In this document: positions 22,501-30,563 of the stretch, piece after piece
Layout: the number at the start of each line of letters is the position of its first letter
Position numbering within the stretch: the stretch's first letter is position 1
From: Phoronis australis
Taxonomy: Eukaryota; Phoronida; Phoronidae
Assembly: GCA_002633005.1 (NCBI GenBank)
Contig: NMRA01000553.1
Coordinates: 62,161-126,160, forward strand
Reading direction: 5' to 3'
DNA length: 64,000 nucleotides
Program-made: the position numbers and the translations under genes
The notes under the pieces: generated by a model
Told to the model about the DNA's origin: nothing
Databases searched by the model: none
What the model saw: only the letters and a program-made list of their open reading frames with translations

Positions 22501-25261
22501 CAATTAAGATGAAACGACAGATGAAAGGACAATCGGTGTTTGCACAAAGCTACAGATGTGCTGAAAATGTCGTGAACTTAGTTGTGTCTCTATGGGGGCT
22601 GTTGCGTGCAAACGAATAAATGTGTCTGTTAGATCTAACACTGCATGGTCTCACTCTATCACAAGTGTGCCTAGCACTTCCTCTATCACAAATCTGATAG
22701 TGGGCATGCATTTGTTGGCGTCACAAATCTAAATTATGGTGGTTTTTATTGATAAAATGAGACCATCTCAAAATTGATGTTGAGAAAATAGAGAGTGATA
22801 GAAGATGAAAAAAATTGAAGAAACATTAAAGAAATATGGGGAGATGAAGAATTTTCTGTTTGAAAATGCGTGTTTTATTTCGGGAACGTTTCTCCTAGAC
22901 GTAAGACATAGCGCAGGTGGGGAAACGAGGTGTCAGCAGTTTCCGTTTAAAATAACTGTGAAGGATTTACTTGAGAGATCTCCATGACTACAAAATAATC
23001 TGGAACCCAAACTAAACTGAGTTACACCTATGATTTCAGATTCTCTCCAAGGACTCGGTGACTGTAGCTGTTGATGCGGTCGTCTATTACCGCGTCAGCA
23101 ACGCTACAATCTCGGTCACAAATGTTGAGGATGCCGCGCGCTCTACGCGTCTTCTTGCTGCGACCACGCTCCGCAACGTGCTGGGCACCCGCAACATGTC
23201 AGAGATCTTGTCAGACCGTGAAAATATCTCTCACCAGATGCAGACGGCGTTAGACGAGGCCACTGACCCCTGGGGAGTGAAGGTCGAGAGAGTTGAAATG
23301 TGAGTTGGGGATGTGATTTATTTCATTTGCTTAAAATCACTGTGAAGAATTCAGATTACTTTTTCTAACAAAAATTCTGTACTTGGGCATAATTTAACAA
23401 ATAACCCAAATTAAATAAAATTTTTTAAAATATTCTGCTAAAATGCTTGTGTTGGCTTATTTTATCAATCTTGTCAGGGCACGTATAGAAAGCAGTGGAG
23501 CAGGCCTTCATCTAGAGGGTGTCCTGGGTGCCCCTTAGGTACCCTAGCTAGGACGCCCTGCTCAGCATTAGGATGCCCTAGTGGAACAGACAAATAAACA
23601 ACAGATCTGGGAGCTCAATGTCCTTATAAGAAGAAAAAAAATTGTTTAGAAATGATGTAAGATAACCATGTCACCACAATAACATAACACGCAGCAATTT
23701 GACTTGGGACCGTCAAAAGACAGGCACGCGTTTCATGGACGCCCTCAAAAATTTTAAAGTGCATTTTGGATGCCCTGTTTTTGAAATACTGGATGAAACC
23801 CTGCAGTGGATTCTGACATTGTCTCCCCTACTATTGGCTGTGAAGTTGATATTTCTGCAAATGTGACCCAGCCAACTACTGCACGCACCAATGATGTTTA
23901 CATCCCTTCAGGTATTAGGTAACTATTGTCAGTAAAAAAATATGCGATGGACAAGAGTTATACCCCTTTTACCTTCAGTTGGCGCACCCCTTAAAGGAGT
24001 GAAATAACGTTATCCATCAATGAATTTAGATTGACTATGGTAGATTCATTTGATAACAGCTCATTCTGTTATTTTACACTAGAAAGTCCGTGGCGGATCT
24101 AGGATACCATAAGGGGGAGCCCAACATGTTGCCTTGGGGAATTGGGCAAAGCGCGATTGTATGAGCACAGGCGGCCTGAAACTTGCGGGGGCCGATGGTG
24201 TGGACCTTCTGTTTGCAAATTCTGTCCATGAACTAAAAAAAAAATCAAAACGAGAACACGATTACACCGCGATCTTGTGTCTGAGTGCCCCCTCATCCGC
24301 TACCGGTCCTAGTTACTAACTCAAAATTTCCTCTCGCTTCACACTGTTGCTGTTTCATTTTGCTTGCGCCCCCCCTCCCATAAATCCGCCTATGAAAGTT
24401 GTCGATTGTGCTAAAATCAGCCTATGACATCAATGGATCATGATTGTGTGACATTGATCACGCTTGGCATTTATCATTTTCCACTAATAAAACGCCAGTC
24501 AAACCACGTTCCAAAATTTTTACGAATACATTAAATTTTCGTCTGAGGTCAGGCAAGGCTCAGTTTCTGTCAAACGTCCCAGTCCGTTTGTGGAAAGTAT
24601 GTACCGTTAGGTGATAAATGACAGGTGACAATTTTATTTTTTGTGTAATCAAGAAATATCATTGTCATGTATTGTAGTTTAGGCGAATTGTAAAGTTTTT
24701 AGAGAATGATTGAGAACTTTCAGTAACACCGTGTGACTCAGAGGATGAGCCGAGCCCTGTGTGTGAGTGCGTGATCGTGGAATAATTTGAGTACAGTCTG
24801 TCCTCTCCTGCAGTCGTGAAGACTTCAAAAATTTACAAGACTGACTGCAAAGTCGCCAGTAATAGCGACATACACGTGCCACATGAAGTTTGCTGTTGTT
24901 CTTCCTGAACTATTGCCAAAATTCTGGGTGTAATATTTCCTTAAGAATACTTTTTCAATTAACTGTCATTTCTCCCTGCAGTAAAGACGTCCGCCTCCCC
25001 GTTCAACTGCAGAGAGCTATGGCCGCCGAGGCTGAAGCTGCCCGCGAAGCCCGTGCCAAGGTCATTGCTGCAGAGGGTGAACAGAAGGCATCACGTGCTC
25101 TGAAAGAGGCGGCAGACGTCATTAATGAGTCACCATCTGCCCTTCAGCTGAGGTACCTGCAAACGTTGAATACCATTTCTGCGGAGAAGAACTCCACCAT
25201 CGTATTCCCGCTGCCCATTGAGTTGATGAGCAGCTTCATCAACAGAGGGCAGCAGTCATAA
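4527..25261 (+). CDS. STOM: Stomatin paralog 1, six coding exons, complete
   Basis: Exons are 4527-4599, 9040-9143, 17829-17901, 20376-20458, 23040-23299 and 24982-25261 (873 nt, 290 residues; human stomatin has 288). All introns are GT-AG. Stomatins are SPFH/PHB-domain scaffold proteins that oligomerise on the inner face of the plasma membrane and endosomes, bind cholesterol and modulate ion channels and transporters. Visible features: an acidic Ser/Asp-rich N-terminus; a Cys-Cys pair at residues 33-34 matching the palmitoylated region of human stomatin; a hydrophobic hairpin about 37-57 with the conserved kink proline at 51; [12 protein letters not shown] opening the PHB domain at about 63; a second conserved cysteine at 91; and a helical Ala/Glu-rich tail ending in the [11 protein letters not shown] oligomerisation segment. 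ATG 4527 is the first in-frame ATG; the frame is open upstream to 4413 only from a TTG codon. It is the first of three same-strand paralogs. Orthology to STOM rather than STOML3 is not resolved. Confidence 0.93.
7241..7300. repeat. 20-bp tandem repeat, three units, palindromic core
   Basis: Three 20-bp units (7241, 7261, 7281) of consensus CATACTCGGTATGCACACTG, with partial units on both sides. Each unit boundary gives a small hairpin, GCATAC-TCG-GTATGC. The open frames across it are repeat translations, not genes. Confidence 0.9.
8497..8524. promoter_or_regulatory. Tandem 14-bp near-palindromes with forkhead-like core
   Basis: GTTGTTTACAACAT occurs twice with no spacer. Each unit contains TGTTTAC, the forkhead (FOX) consensus. 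It lies about 0.5 kb before exon 2 in intron 1. The binding role is inference only. Confidence 0.3.
9040..9143 (+). CDS. STOM: Stomatin 1 exon 2, membrane hairpin
   Basis: 104 nt, acceptor TTTCCAG, donor GTAGGT, phases 1 to 0. Encodes [11 protein letters not shown] followed by the hydrophobic hairpin with the conserved Leu-Pro-Phe kink. It differs from exon 2 of copy 3 at about one base over the central 90 nt, although other exons of these copies are far more diverged. Confidence 0.95.
12522..14244. repeat. Direct duplication of about 860 bp across a single N
   Basis: 12522-13382 and 13385-14244 are nearly identical, with scattered substitutions and a 1-bp indel, and are joined by one N at 13383. 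The first copy stops exactly where the N is, and the second copy runs on into unique sequence. This is the pattern expected for two allelic contigs placed end to end. Confidence 0.85.
12720..14520. repeat. Degenerate satellite-like monomers, about 145-160 bp
   Basis: Diverged units recur with the order GATATCTCAAG, then a variable stretch, then TTTGGTGACCTTGACCTCAT and AAGGTCACATTGAGAAAATC. Unit starts are near 12738, 12885, 13370, 14232 and 14378. A lone related fragment is at 10970-11010. Numbers are inflated by the allelic duplication. Confidence 0.6.
15925..16380 (+). repeat. GGTCACRTGACC dispersed element, copy 1
   Basis: Starts near CCAAATTTGGCTAAATTC and carries CTCAGAAATTGCTGATCAGA, a CCACTTTTGCAT block, then GACATGGTCACATGACC (core 16253-16264) and GGTATAAAGTCAAAAATCAA. 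Further copies lie near 16665, 31645, 36085 and 49340, all in the same orientation. Confidence 0.75.
16665..17160 (+). repeat. GGTCACRTGACC dispersed element, copy 2
   Basis: Shares TTTTGCATGAGGGGCTATCA, a central AAACTGTGACAGTACTTTTG stretch, TCACGTGACC (about 17077-17086) and GGTATAAAGTCAAA with the other copies. Lies 0.7 kb before exon 3 of stomatin 1. Confidence 0.75.
17829..17901 (+). CDS. STOM: Stomatin 1 exon 3
   Basis: 73 nt, acceptor TTGCAG, donor GTAGGT, phases 0 to 1. Encodes [20 protein letters not shown] and RGP, the start of the PHB domain. This copy has Arg where copies 2 and 3 and human stomatin have Lys (GGAKGPG). Confidence 0.95.
17902..20375 (+). other. Stomatin 1 intron 3
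   Basis: A 2.5-kb intron with the 40-bp minisatellite at 19424-19620. The open frames seen on both strands are short and unrecognised. Confidence 0.65.
19424..19620. repeat. About 40-bp minisatellite, five units
   Basis: Units follow ACATTAATGAGAGAAGTGCC then CTCTAGAGGCACACCAGTGC, with substitutions between units. Each unit contains a near-palindrome centred on CTCTAGAG (GTGCCCTCTAGAGGCAC). Confidence 0.85.
20376..20458 (+). CDS. STOM: Stomatin 1 exon 4
   Basis: 83 nt, acceptor TTGTAG, donor GTAAAG, phases 1 to 0. Encodes [20 protein letters not shown] and FDVPPQE. The Cys in IIPC aligns with the second palmitoylated cysteine of human stomatin. Confidence 0.95.
21270..21578 (-). mobile_element. 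tRNA-derived SINE, minus orientation
   Basis: Reading the minus strand, a tRNA-like head with a GTGGCCTGGTGGGATAAGTG A-box region is followed by a body and an AT-rich tail. It aligns along its length with the plus-strand copy at 30617-30887: shared are the head, TTTAAAACC, CAATGCACTGATCAC and the GGCGGTCTGATACA tail. The B box is decayed, so this is an old copy. Confidence 0.75.
21284..21375. repeat. Four 23-bp hairpin units within the SINE tail
   Basis: Exactly four 23-nt units start at 21284, 21307, 21330 and 21353, each CGGTCTGATACRTATTGTAT then CAG. Every unit is a stem-loop (CTGATAC against GTATCAG). The related SINE at 30617 has one copy of this segment, so the array expanded inside this insertion. 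Confidence 0.9.
22135..22208. repeat. Short hairpin followed by 25 T
   Basis: CTTG-G-CGGAATTC-TTC-GAATTCCG-A-CAAG makes a 13-bp stem with one mismatch and a 3-nt loop (22135-22163). A run of 25 T follows at 22184-22208. This could be the end of a retroposed element; I cannot define its borders. Confidence 0.6.
23040..23299 (+). CDS. STOM: Stomatin 1 exon 5, core of the PHB domain
   Basis: 260 nt, acceptor TTTCAG, donor GTGAGT, phases 0 to 2. Encodes [20 protein letters not shown] through [13 protein letters not shown]. The final AT joins the first T of exon 6 to give Ile of the conserved VEIKDV. Synonymous sites differ heavily from exon 5 of copies 2 and 3. Confidence 0.96.
23501..23803. mobile_element. 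Non-autonomous hAT-like element with 8-bp TSD
   Basis: 303 bp. The left end is CAGGCCTTCATCT and the right end is GGATGAAACCCTG, imperfect terminal inverted repeats that begin CAGG as in hAT elements. The flanks are CAGTGGAG (23493-23500) and CAGTGGAT (23804-23811), 7 of 8 matching, which fits the 8-bp target duplication of hAT elements. There is no transposase reading frame. Confidence 0.75.
24088..24393. mobile_element. Probable second non-autonomous hAT-like element
   Basis: About 306 bp. The left end is CCGTGGCGGATCTAGGA and the right end is TCCCATAAATCCGCCTAT, imperfect inverted repeats. GAAAGT flanks both sides (24082-24087, 24394-24399), and AGAAAGTC against TGAAAGTT gives 6 of 8. No reading frame is visible. 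The class is less sure than for the preceding element. Confidence 0.55.
24982..25261 (+). CDS. STOM: Stomatin 1 exon 6, C-terminus and stop
   Basis: 280 nt, acceptor CTGCAG, TAA at 25259-25261. Encodes [20 protein letters not shown], the helical Glu/Ala region, [28 protein letters not shown] and a short divergent tail ending INRGQQS. The first 200 nt are almost identical to exon 6 of the other copies even at silent sites. Confidence 0.96.
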
Positions 25262-27149
25262 ATCGGCAGAAATTTCTTACCCTCCGCTTGCTGAAAATGG
25301 AGTGGTCGATGGAAGACACTGTGACTTTTATTGTGACTTATTGGTCTAACAGCATGTGCACATTTTGTCCAATGTCTTGCAATTATTATTTTTAAGGGGT
25401 AAAGTAGACAGTACAATTAAAATTTCACGTGAAATTCAATTTTGAGAGCCTAATGATTTTAAAGCAATGTAATGTTTTTGTATGTTATTACGAAGAGTCA
25501 AAATTTAAATCAATGCCCTTACAAGGTTAACAAGCGTGTAAACTTTCAACATATTTGATATTTTAAGTAGTTTTGTTGTCTCATTCGTCTGTCGTTTGCT
25601 CTATGGTGAGTTGCCAAATAGACAGTTAATTGCATGACTCACTTGAGGAAGAAAACTGTGTAGAGTGCTTTTGTGAAGTCTTGCAAGTGGCGTTAGTGAG
25701 AAATTCCTTGTTTCATAGAGATAGATTTAATGGTTTTACGATAAATTATCACGTTCAGTAAAAACAAGGTTATGTCGTTAGTTTTGAGCTTACTGACCTC
25801 TGATTACTGGATGCGAACCTGGTTTACCGTTTATAAAAGTTTAAATTTGTTGGTGTAATTTATTTTGATTTTTATGTAATGCTTTCCCCGTGGATAATGG
25901 CATTGGTACTGTAATCCTCTTATATGGCTGTGTTCTGTACTTCATCCGTGATTTTAAGTTAATCTCATCAGGGTTGTGATTATTGCAGCTATGTATTGTA
26001 TTGAACCAACCTTATGGCGTTGTTATCATGTAACGAAAATTTAAACTAAAATACCCAGTCCTACTTGGATTGAGAAAATCTATGTGACTAAGGGGGAGTG
26101 TGGTGGATGTAAAACTGAAACATTTTGGGTTCAACCACTGGCTTCTGTGCTGCAGTCATGCAACAATTACAGTTACTGGAGTCGTGCTCTTGAGCAAGGC
26201 ATTTACAATGAACTGTCTTTAATGTAGCACACAATAAGGCTGAGTCAGACCTGTGGAACTTGGTCTATCAATTATGAACACAGGTGAAAAAAGTATTTAG
26301 ATTCTTACTTCGTTTTATCATGGTTTATAGTTTTAAAAGTGTACGTCTACCATAAAATAAATTTTAATTAGAATTTTAAATTTTAGTGGCATTTGCAGCC
26401 TTTTGCAAAATGGAGAGCTGCAGTTTTGGGAATTGTCTTTGTGCGAAATTGAAAAGAGATTAACCAGGGCTTACTCATCAAACCCAATGGGCCTGACAGA
26501 TCATGAAAATTTAATTTTCTTGTTCATTGTAGACAGAAAACATACTCTACATTGCATTTAAGAACTGTGTAGTGACCATCATTATTCACATTGTAAATTT
26601 TTGTCCAATTTTAACCAATGGAAACCTCTTCACTGTTTTGTGACATTGTGTTTCATGTTGGGAAAGGTGTACATTTCATTTGTGGTAGATTTAGCATCGG
26701 TTATTATTGAATTGCACCATGCAGACTTTTTTACTCCTCAGACATTTGAACTGATTGAAGTTGCTATATTTTGGCTTGGGTTATGTGCTTTCTTCTGCCC
26801 ACCCCTCTGACCATTTGAACTCTTCCTCAGTTGCAAAGTAGCCTGGCCACTGAGGAAGGGTAATTTCATTTGTGCAATTCAACCCTTATAGGTGCCAGGT
26901 GTGGAGATGTCCCAGACACTTTCATACACAGTTATTAATTTTTCATTTTTTTAATTTGTTGTATTTACATGTTTTTCATTAGCACGAAGTTATCTTGAAA
27001 ATTTCTGGGTAAAATTGTCTATGGTTCGATGGATTTCATAAACCTCTTATATTGTAGGCCTATTTACACTTTTGATTAAATATTTCATATTTACAATTTA
27101 TACACTACATTGCATTAATAGCTTTCGTTGTAATTAACCTGAATGTATG

Positions 27150-27155
27150 AATAAA
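27150..27155 (+). promoter_or_regulatory. Candidate poly(A) signal for stomatin 1
   Basis: AATAAA about 1.9 kb after the stop codon. Another AATAAA is at 26356-26361. Which one is used cannot be told from sequence. Confidence 0.25.
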
Positions 27156-29939
27156 ATTTTATGAGAGCTCTGGTAGTTTCATTAGTAACGGCATAAAATG
27201 TACCCCTTTAGCCCACTACTTTTCCAGCAATGAATTTTGATCTGGCGCAAGTGAACGTTTTCTGGGACACTGGTGGTCTTTGATTAATTTTCAAGGTTTC
27301 TACAACTGAACTTTGTAATGCGGGGTGTACAGGATCGGGGGTTTTCAGTTGGCCTTATCTGATCTCGCGCTGTTGATTGTTCAGTCTACTTTTCATCGCC
27401 CATATTTATTTTTCCTGCTCATGGAGTTTTCCGTCTGTACATGGCATGAGGAACGAAAGTTGGGTGTGCTCACTGAGCGACTCATCGGATCGGACGCGAC
27501 TTCTTTACAAACTCACCACGATAAAAAGAGTGGTGTCACACGTATTGTCGCCCAAGCGAGAAAAAGAACTACATGTATATACCGTCGGGTTCGACAATGC
27601 AACAAATGTCGTGAATTGACGTCGCACTCCACATTTAGTGTCTACCGGACGGCAATATATGTCGCAACTGCCGCGGAGTGATTTTTCCGGCTCGTGAAGC
27701 CGCACTTCTATCCTACATAAACCGAAAACTGGCGTTTTTCTTAACCGAAAACCGTGACTTTGAAGAGCACCATGAACGTAATTCTATACTTTTTTATGCT
27801 ATGGTTAACCGTCGGTGAAAGTTTGTTACGAAATCGTGTACAAAAATATAGGCGAACGGAAACTGAGATGCCGAGTAATTCCGCCAATCATCGGGCCGCA
27901 TAATGATGGTGGCGACAGTGGGCAATACAGGAATGAGGGCACTAGCGGTGCATGACGCCTTAGTGGGAGGAACAAATACCTTAACAGCGTCAGATTGAAT
28001 ATTGAATTCGACTTCTTCGTTACGAGCAGGTCACTGCTTATGACGTAGTAAGCCAATCGAAAAAGTAAGAGTGCAATAGATTCTGTTTTTTCGCACCAAT
28101 TATCCAAGGAATTGAGAACATGGGAAAAATCTATGCTCGCGTTATGTAATGAATAAGAAATTTCTCTCAATTCAAGTGAAATTTTGTAGTATTTACGAAG
28201 AGAAAACGCGCCGGTTTTATGAAATTTCGCTGAAAGAGCCAGTTCGGGTCCGGGCAACACGGCGGTTTCAGAGACAACATTTCGCCCCTGTTAGATGTCT
28301 ATGATGAATTCTCAATCGAAGTGTTTTATTGGTATTGAAAAACGTACCCACCCACTCTTGAATTATTGCCGAATGCAACCGACTCGGCTCGGCGTGGAGC
28401 CGGCAACTCAAGTCAGTCCATGTGGAGAATTTCTCGCTTACACTGGTGACCACTCTAATTCCCTAAGCCCCAGACAACTTTTACGATGCCTATTCAGCAC
28501 GCCCTTTCTATTGAAGTCGGATCTGACCTAATGAAGTGGAAAAGTAATTGTTAGCGTTAACAACAATGGTTGTTGTTAGTACCCCCAATTTGGTTTTCTC
28601 TTACATTTGCAGAGTTATAGCCTGCAACTCTGGAGGGTAATTTTAACTTGGTACATTACAAATATTATAAAATGACTAAAAAGGTTAACTTGAATGTGTT
28701 TATTTTCACAAAGAGCCACTTCCCAAAGGAACGATAAGATTCATATTGGTTTTCTTTATTTAAGTTTTTTTCTTTCCGGGAACGGGCCGATAACTTTTTA
28801 TCTAAGTTTTAAACTTGAAGTACCAAAACAGTGGTAGATTTTGAGCGCCAGTTAAACTTAATTAGTTAAGTTCATTGTGAGTCCATCCCTAAACTTACCA
28901 CATTACAGGTACACTGAACATTACACGTGTCATTATAAAGTTTAATCTTTATTATAACTCAAATCATAAAAATATACAAAAGTGCAAATATGATGATAAC
29001 CAAACTGAAGATTTGGAATCTCTGGACAATTTCGGTGGCACTGACTATAAAACTATTCTAGCTCTTTGTCAATAGTAAAAATGAAAAGCGGGCACAAGTT
29101 AAGTACAACTGTTTCCTGATTAAAAATCTGGTTAAACGAGATTGAAAGAATATTAAAAATGAATCCATGTGATAGTTAATTCTGATCAGCGTTTGTATAT
29201 CCACCGAGTATATCAATACGCGCGGTAGTTTATCTTCAATCGTATTCAATGGTTGTAGTTTTTAGATTATTAGTTCAACGATTTTTAAAAATCGAAAAGC
29301 GTACTTGATTGTTTTTTTTTTCCAGCTGAATACCGCCGTGGTGTTCGTAACGAAAATTAGTGGTTAATGCCATTATGTACAGTCAGAGATGTTTAATACA
29401 GTTTATGGTCGGATAATTACATTTAATAGGGTCTTGTTGGCATCGGGCAAAGCGGTGATCACAATTGTTCCTGATTCCGGCGCCGCGCTCTCTTTGATCC
29501 TGGTACAAGCCACTCAGAAGGAGCGGTGAAAATTCCCGCATATCTTTAGAAATGCGCGACTTCCTTGTAAGCGTATTATTCACGGTATGCAAGAACAGAT
29601 TCCGGATAGGCGCAGCCTTACGGCCTTTCTGAAAGTTTGGAAATCGGTGTTCGAAATTTATTATTTACTCTATGTTGGTATTATATGTACCATCGAAAAG
29701 TTCTCTGATTTATTCCTCTTTTGAAACACCGCCTTGCTATCACGACGCCCTACTATAAATAATTACCTGATGTCGAATAGCCGGTCGGGACTTATCAAAG
29801 TGTGCACAGTAAGAAAATCAAATTTTGAGTCGCATCAACGTCAGTGACCATCTCTTGATTCAATAAAGCCTCAACAGATACACTATATTGCGGATCTTTT
29901 CCAGACAAACAGATTGCAGTTTGGGCTCGTCATGCGCAT

Positions 29940-30166
29940 GCTTACCATGCGCGCACCCAGCCTTTAATATGGGGGGTCGAATCTCTGACAAAGTGGACCT
30001 TTTGCTAACAAAAAAGCTTGAGGACTAGGAAAAAAACGGGGTACCACCTTCAGGTCTGTCCGCCGTGCGTCTGCGCCTTTTTAGTGGACCGTCTTTTGTC
30101 TCGTTTTCTCGGACTTTTTGTTTCTCTGAGTCGGCCTTTTTACCCACTTCGCCAAATGGGGGGCTC
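29940..30166 (+). mobile_element. Dispersed short element with GGGGGG termini, plus copy
   Basis: It runs from GGGGGGTCGAATCTCTGAC (29971) to CCAAATGGGGGGCTCG (about 30152-30167), with flank similarity extending left to about 29940. The reverse complement of 39568-39760 matches it along its whole length, including CTAACAAAAAAG, TACCACC and TTTTAGTGGAC. Both ends carry ATGGGGGG in direct orientation. Confidence 0.7.
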
Positions 30167-30472
30167 GTTCGAGCCCCGCCCCGATCCCCCCCGTGGGTGC
30201 ATGCGCGCATGCTTACGTGGACACATTCCCCTCTGGCGTGATCCGCCTTGGGCAATATGAGTCCCATGTTACGCGCGTGTCGTATTTCACGCGCACTTTT
30301 AAACGCGCTCGTGTACATTGTATGTGTGACAGGCGCTGGCCGAAGAGAACTTTTTTCACATTGGGAGTGGAAATTTCATACAGCAAAACTTGTTGTGACT
30401 ATAGGTGTTCTGACCTTCACGTCGAGTGCATTTACGCAGGGCATTTGCGAACTGAATGCAGTAGTGGAGTCT

Positions 30473-30563
30473 ATGGTTAAAGTTTCAATGGAGACTGCAG
30501 TCGAATCTGACAAGAAGCCCGAGGGTGGGACGGGACAAACTCAAAGAGGTATAGGCTACGAAG
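30473..30563 (+). CDS. STOM: Stomatin 2 exon 1 (predicted)
   Basis: Starts [15 protein letters not shown] and ends QTQRGIGYE, then one base of a split codon. The donor is GTGAGG. Phase 1 matches exon 1 of the other copies. It is assigned by phase, by position 0.9 kb before exon 2 and by the ending shared with copy 3. Confidence 0.65.

Larger units (their letters stand above)
20459..23039 (+). other. Stomatin 1 intron 4
   Basis: A 2.6-kb intron with a minus-strand tRNA-derived SINE (21270-21578), a hairpin (22135-22163), a 25-T run (22184-22208) and one ambiguous base at 22259. Confidence 0.65.
23300..24981 (+). other. Stomatin 1 intron 5
   Basis: A 1.7-kb intron holding two non-autonomous DNA transposons, at 23501-23803 and 24088-24393. 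Little else is visible. Confidence 0.7.
25262..30472. other. Region between stomatin 1 and stomatin 2
   Basis: The first part should be the 3' UTR of copy 1. I see no recognisable gene. A more GC-rich stretch at 27300-28500 has several open frames on both strands (up to 144 codons, minus strand 27826-28260), none with family features. A dispersed element lies at 29940-30166. The last few hundred bases before 30473 are GC-richer and may hold the copy 2 promoter. Confidence 0.6.

Noticed and set aside
27826-28260. 144-codon minus-strand open frame
   Set aside because: No recognisable domain, biased Leu/Ser composition, no splice or conservation evidence. Probably chance in a GC-richer stretch.
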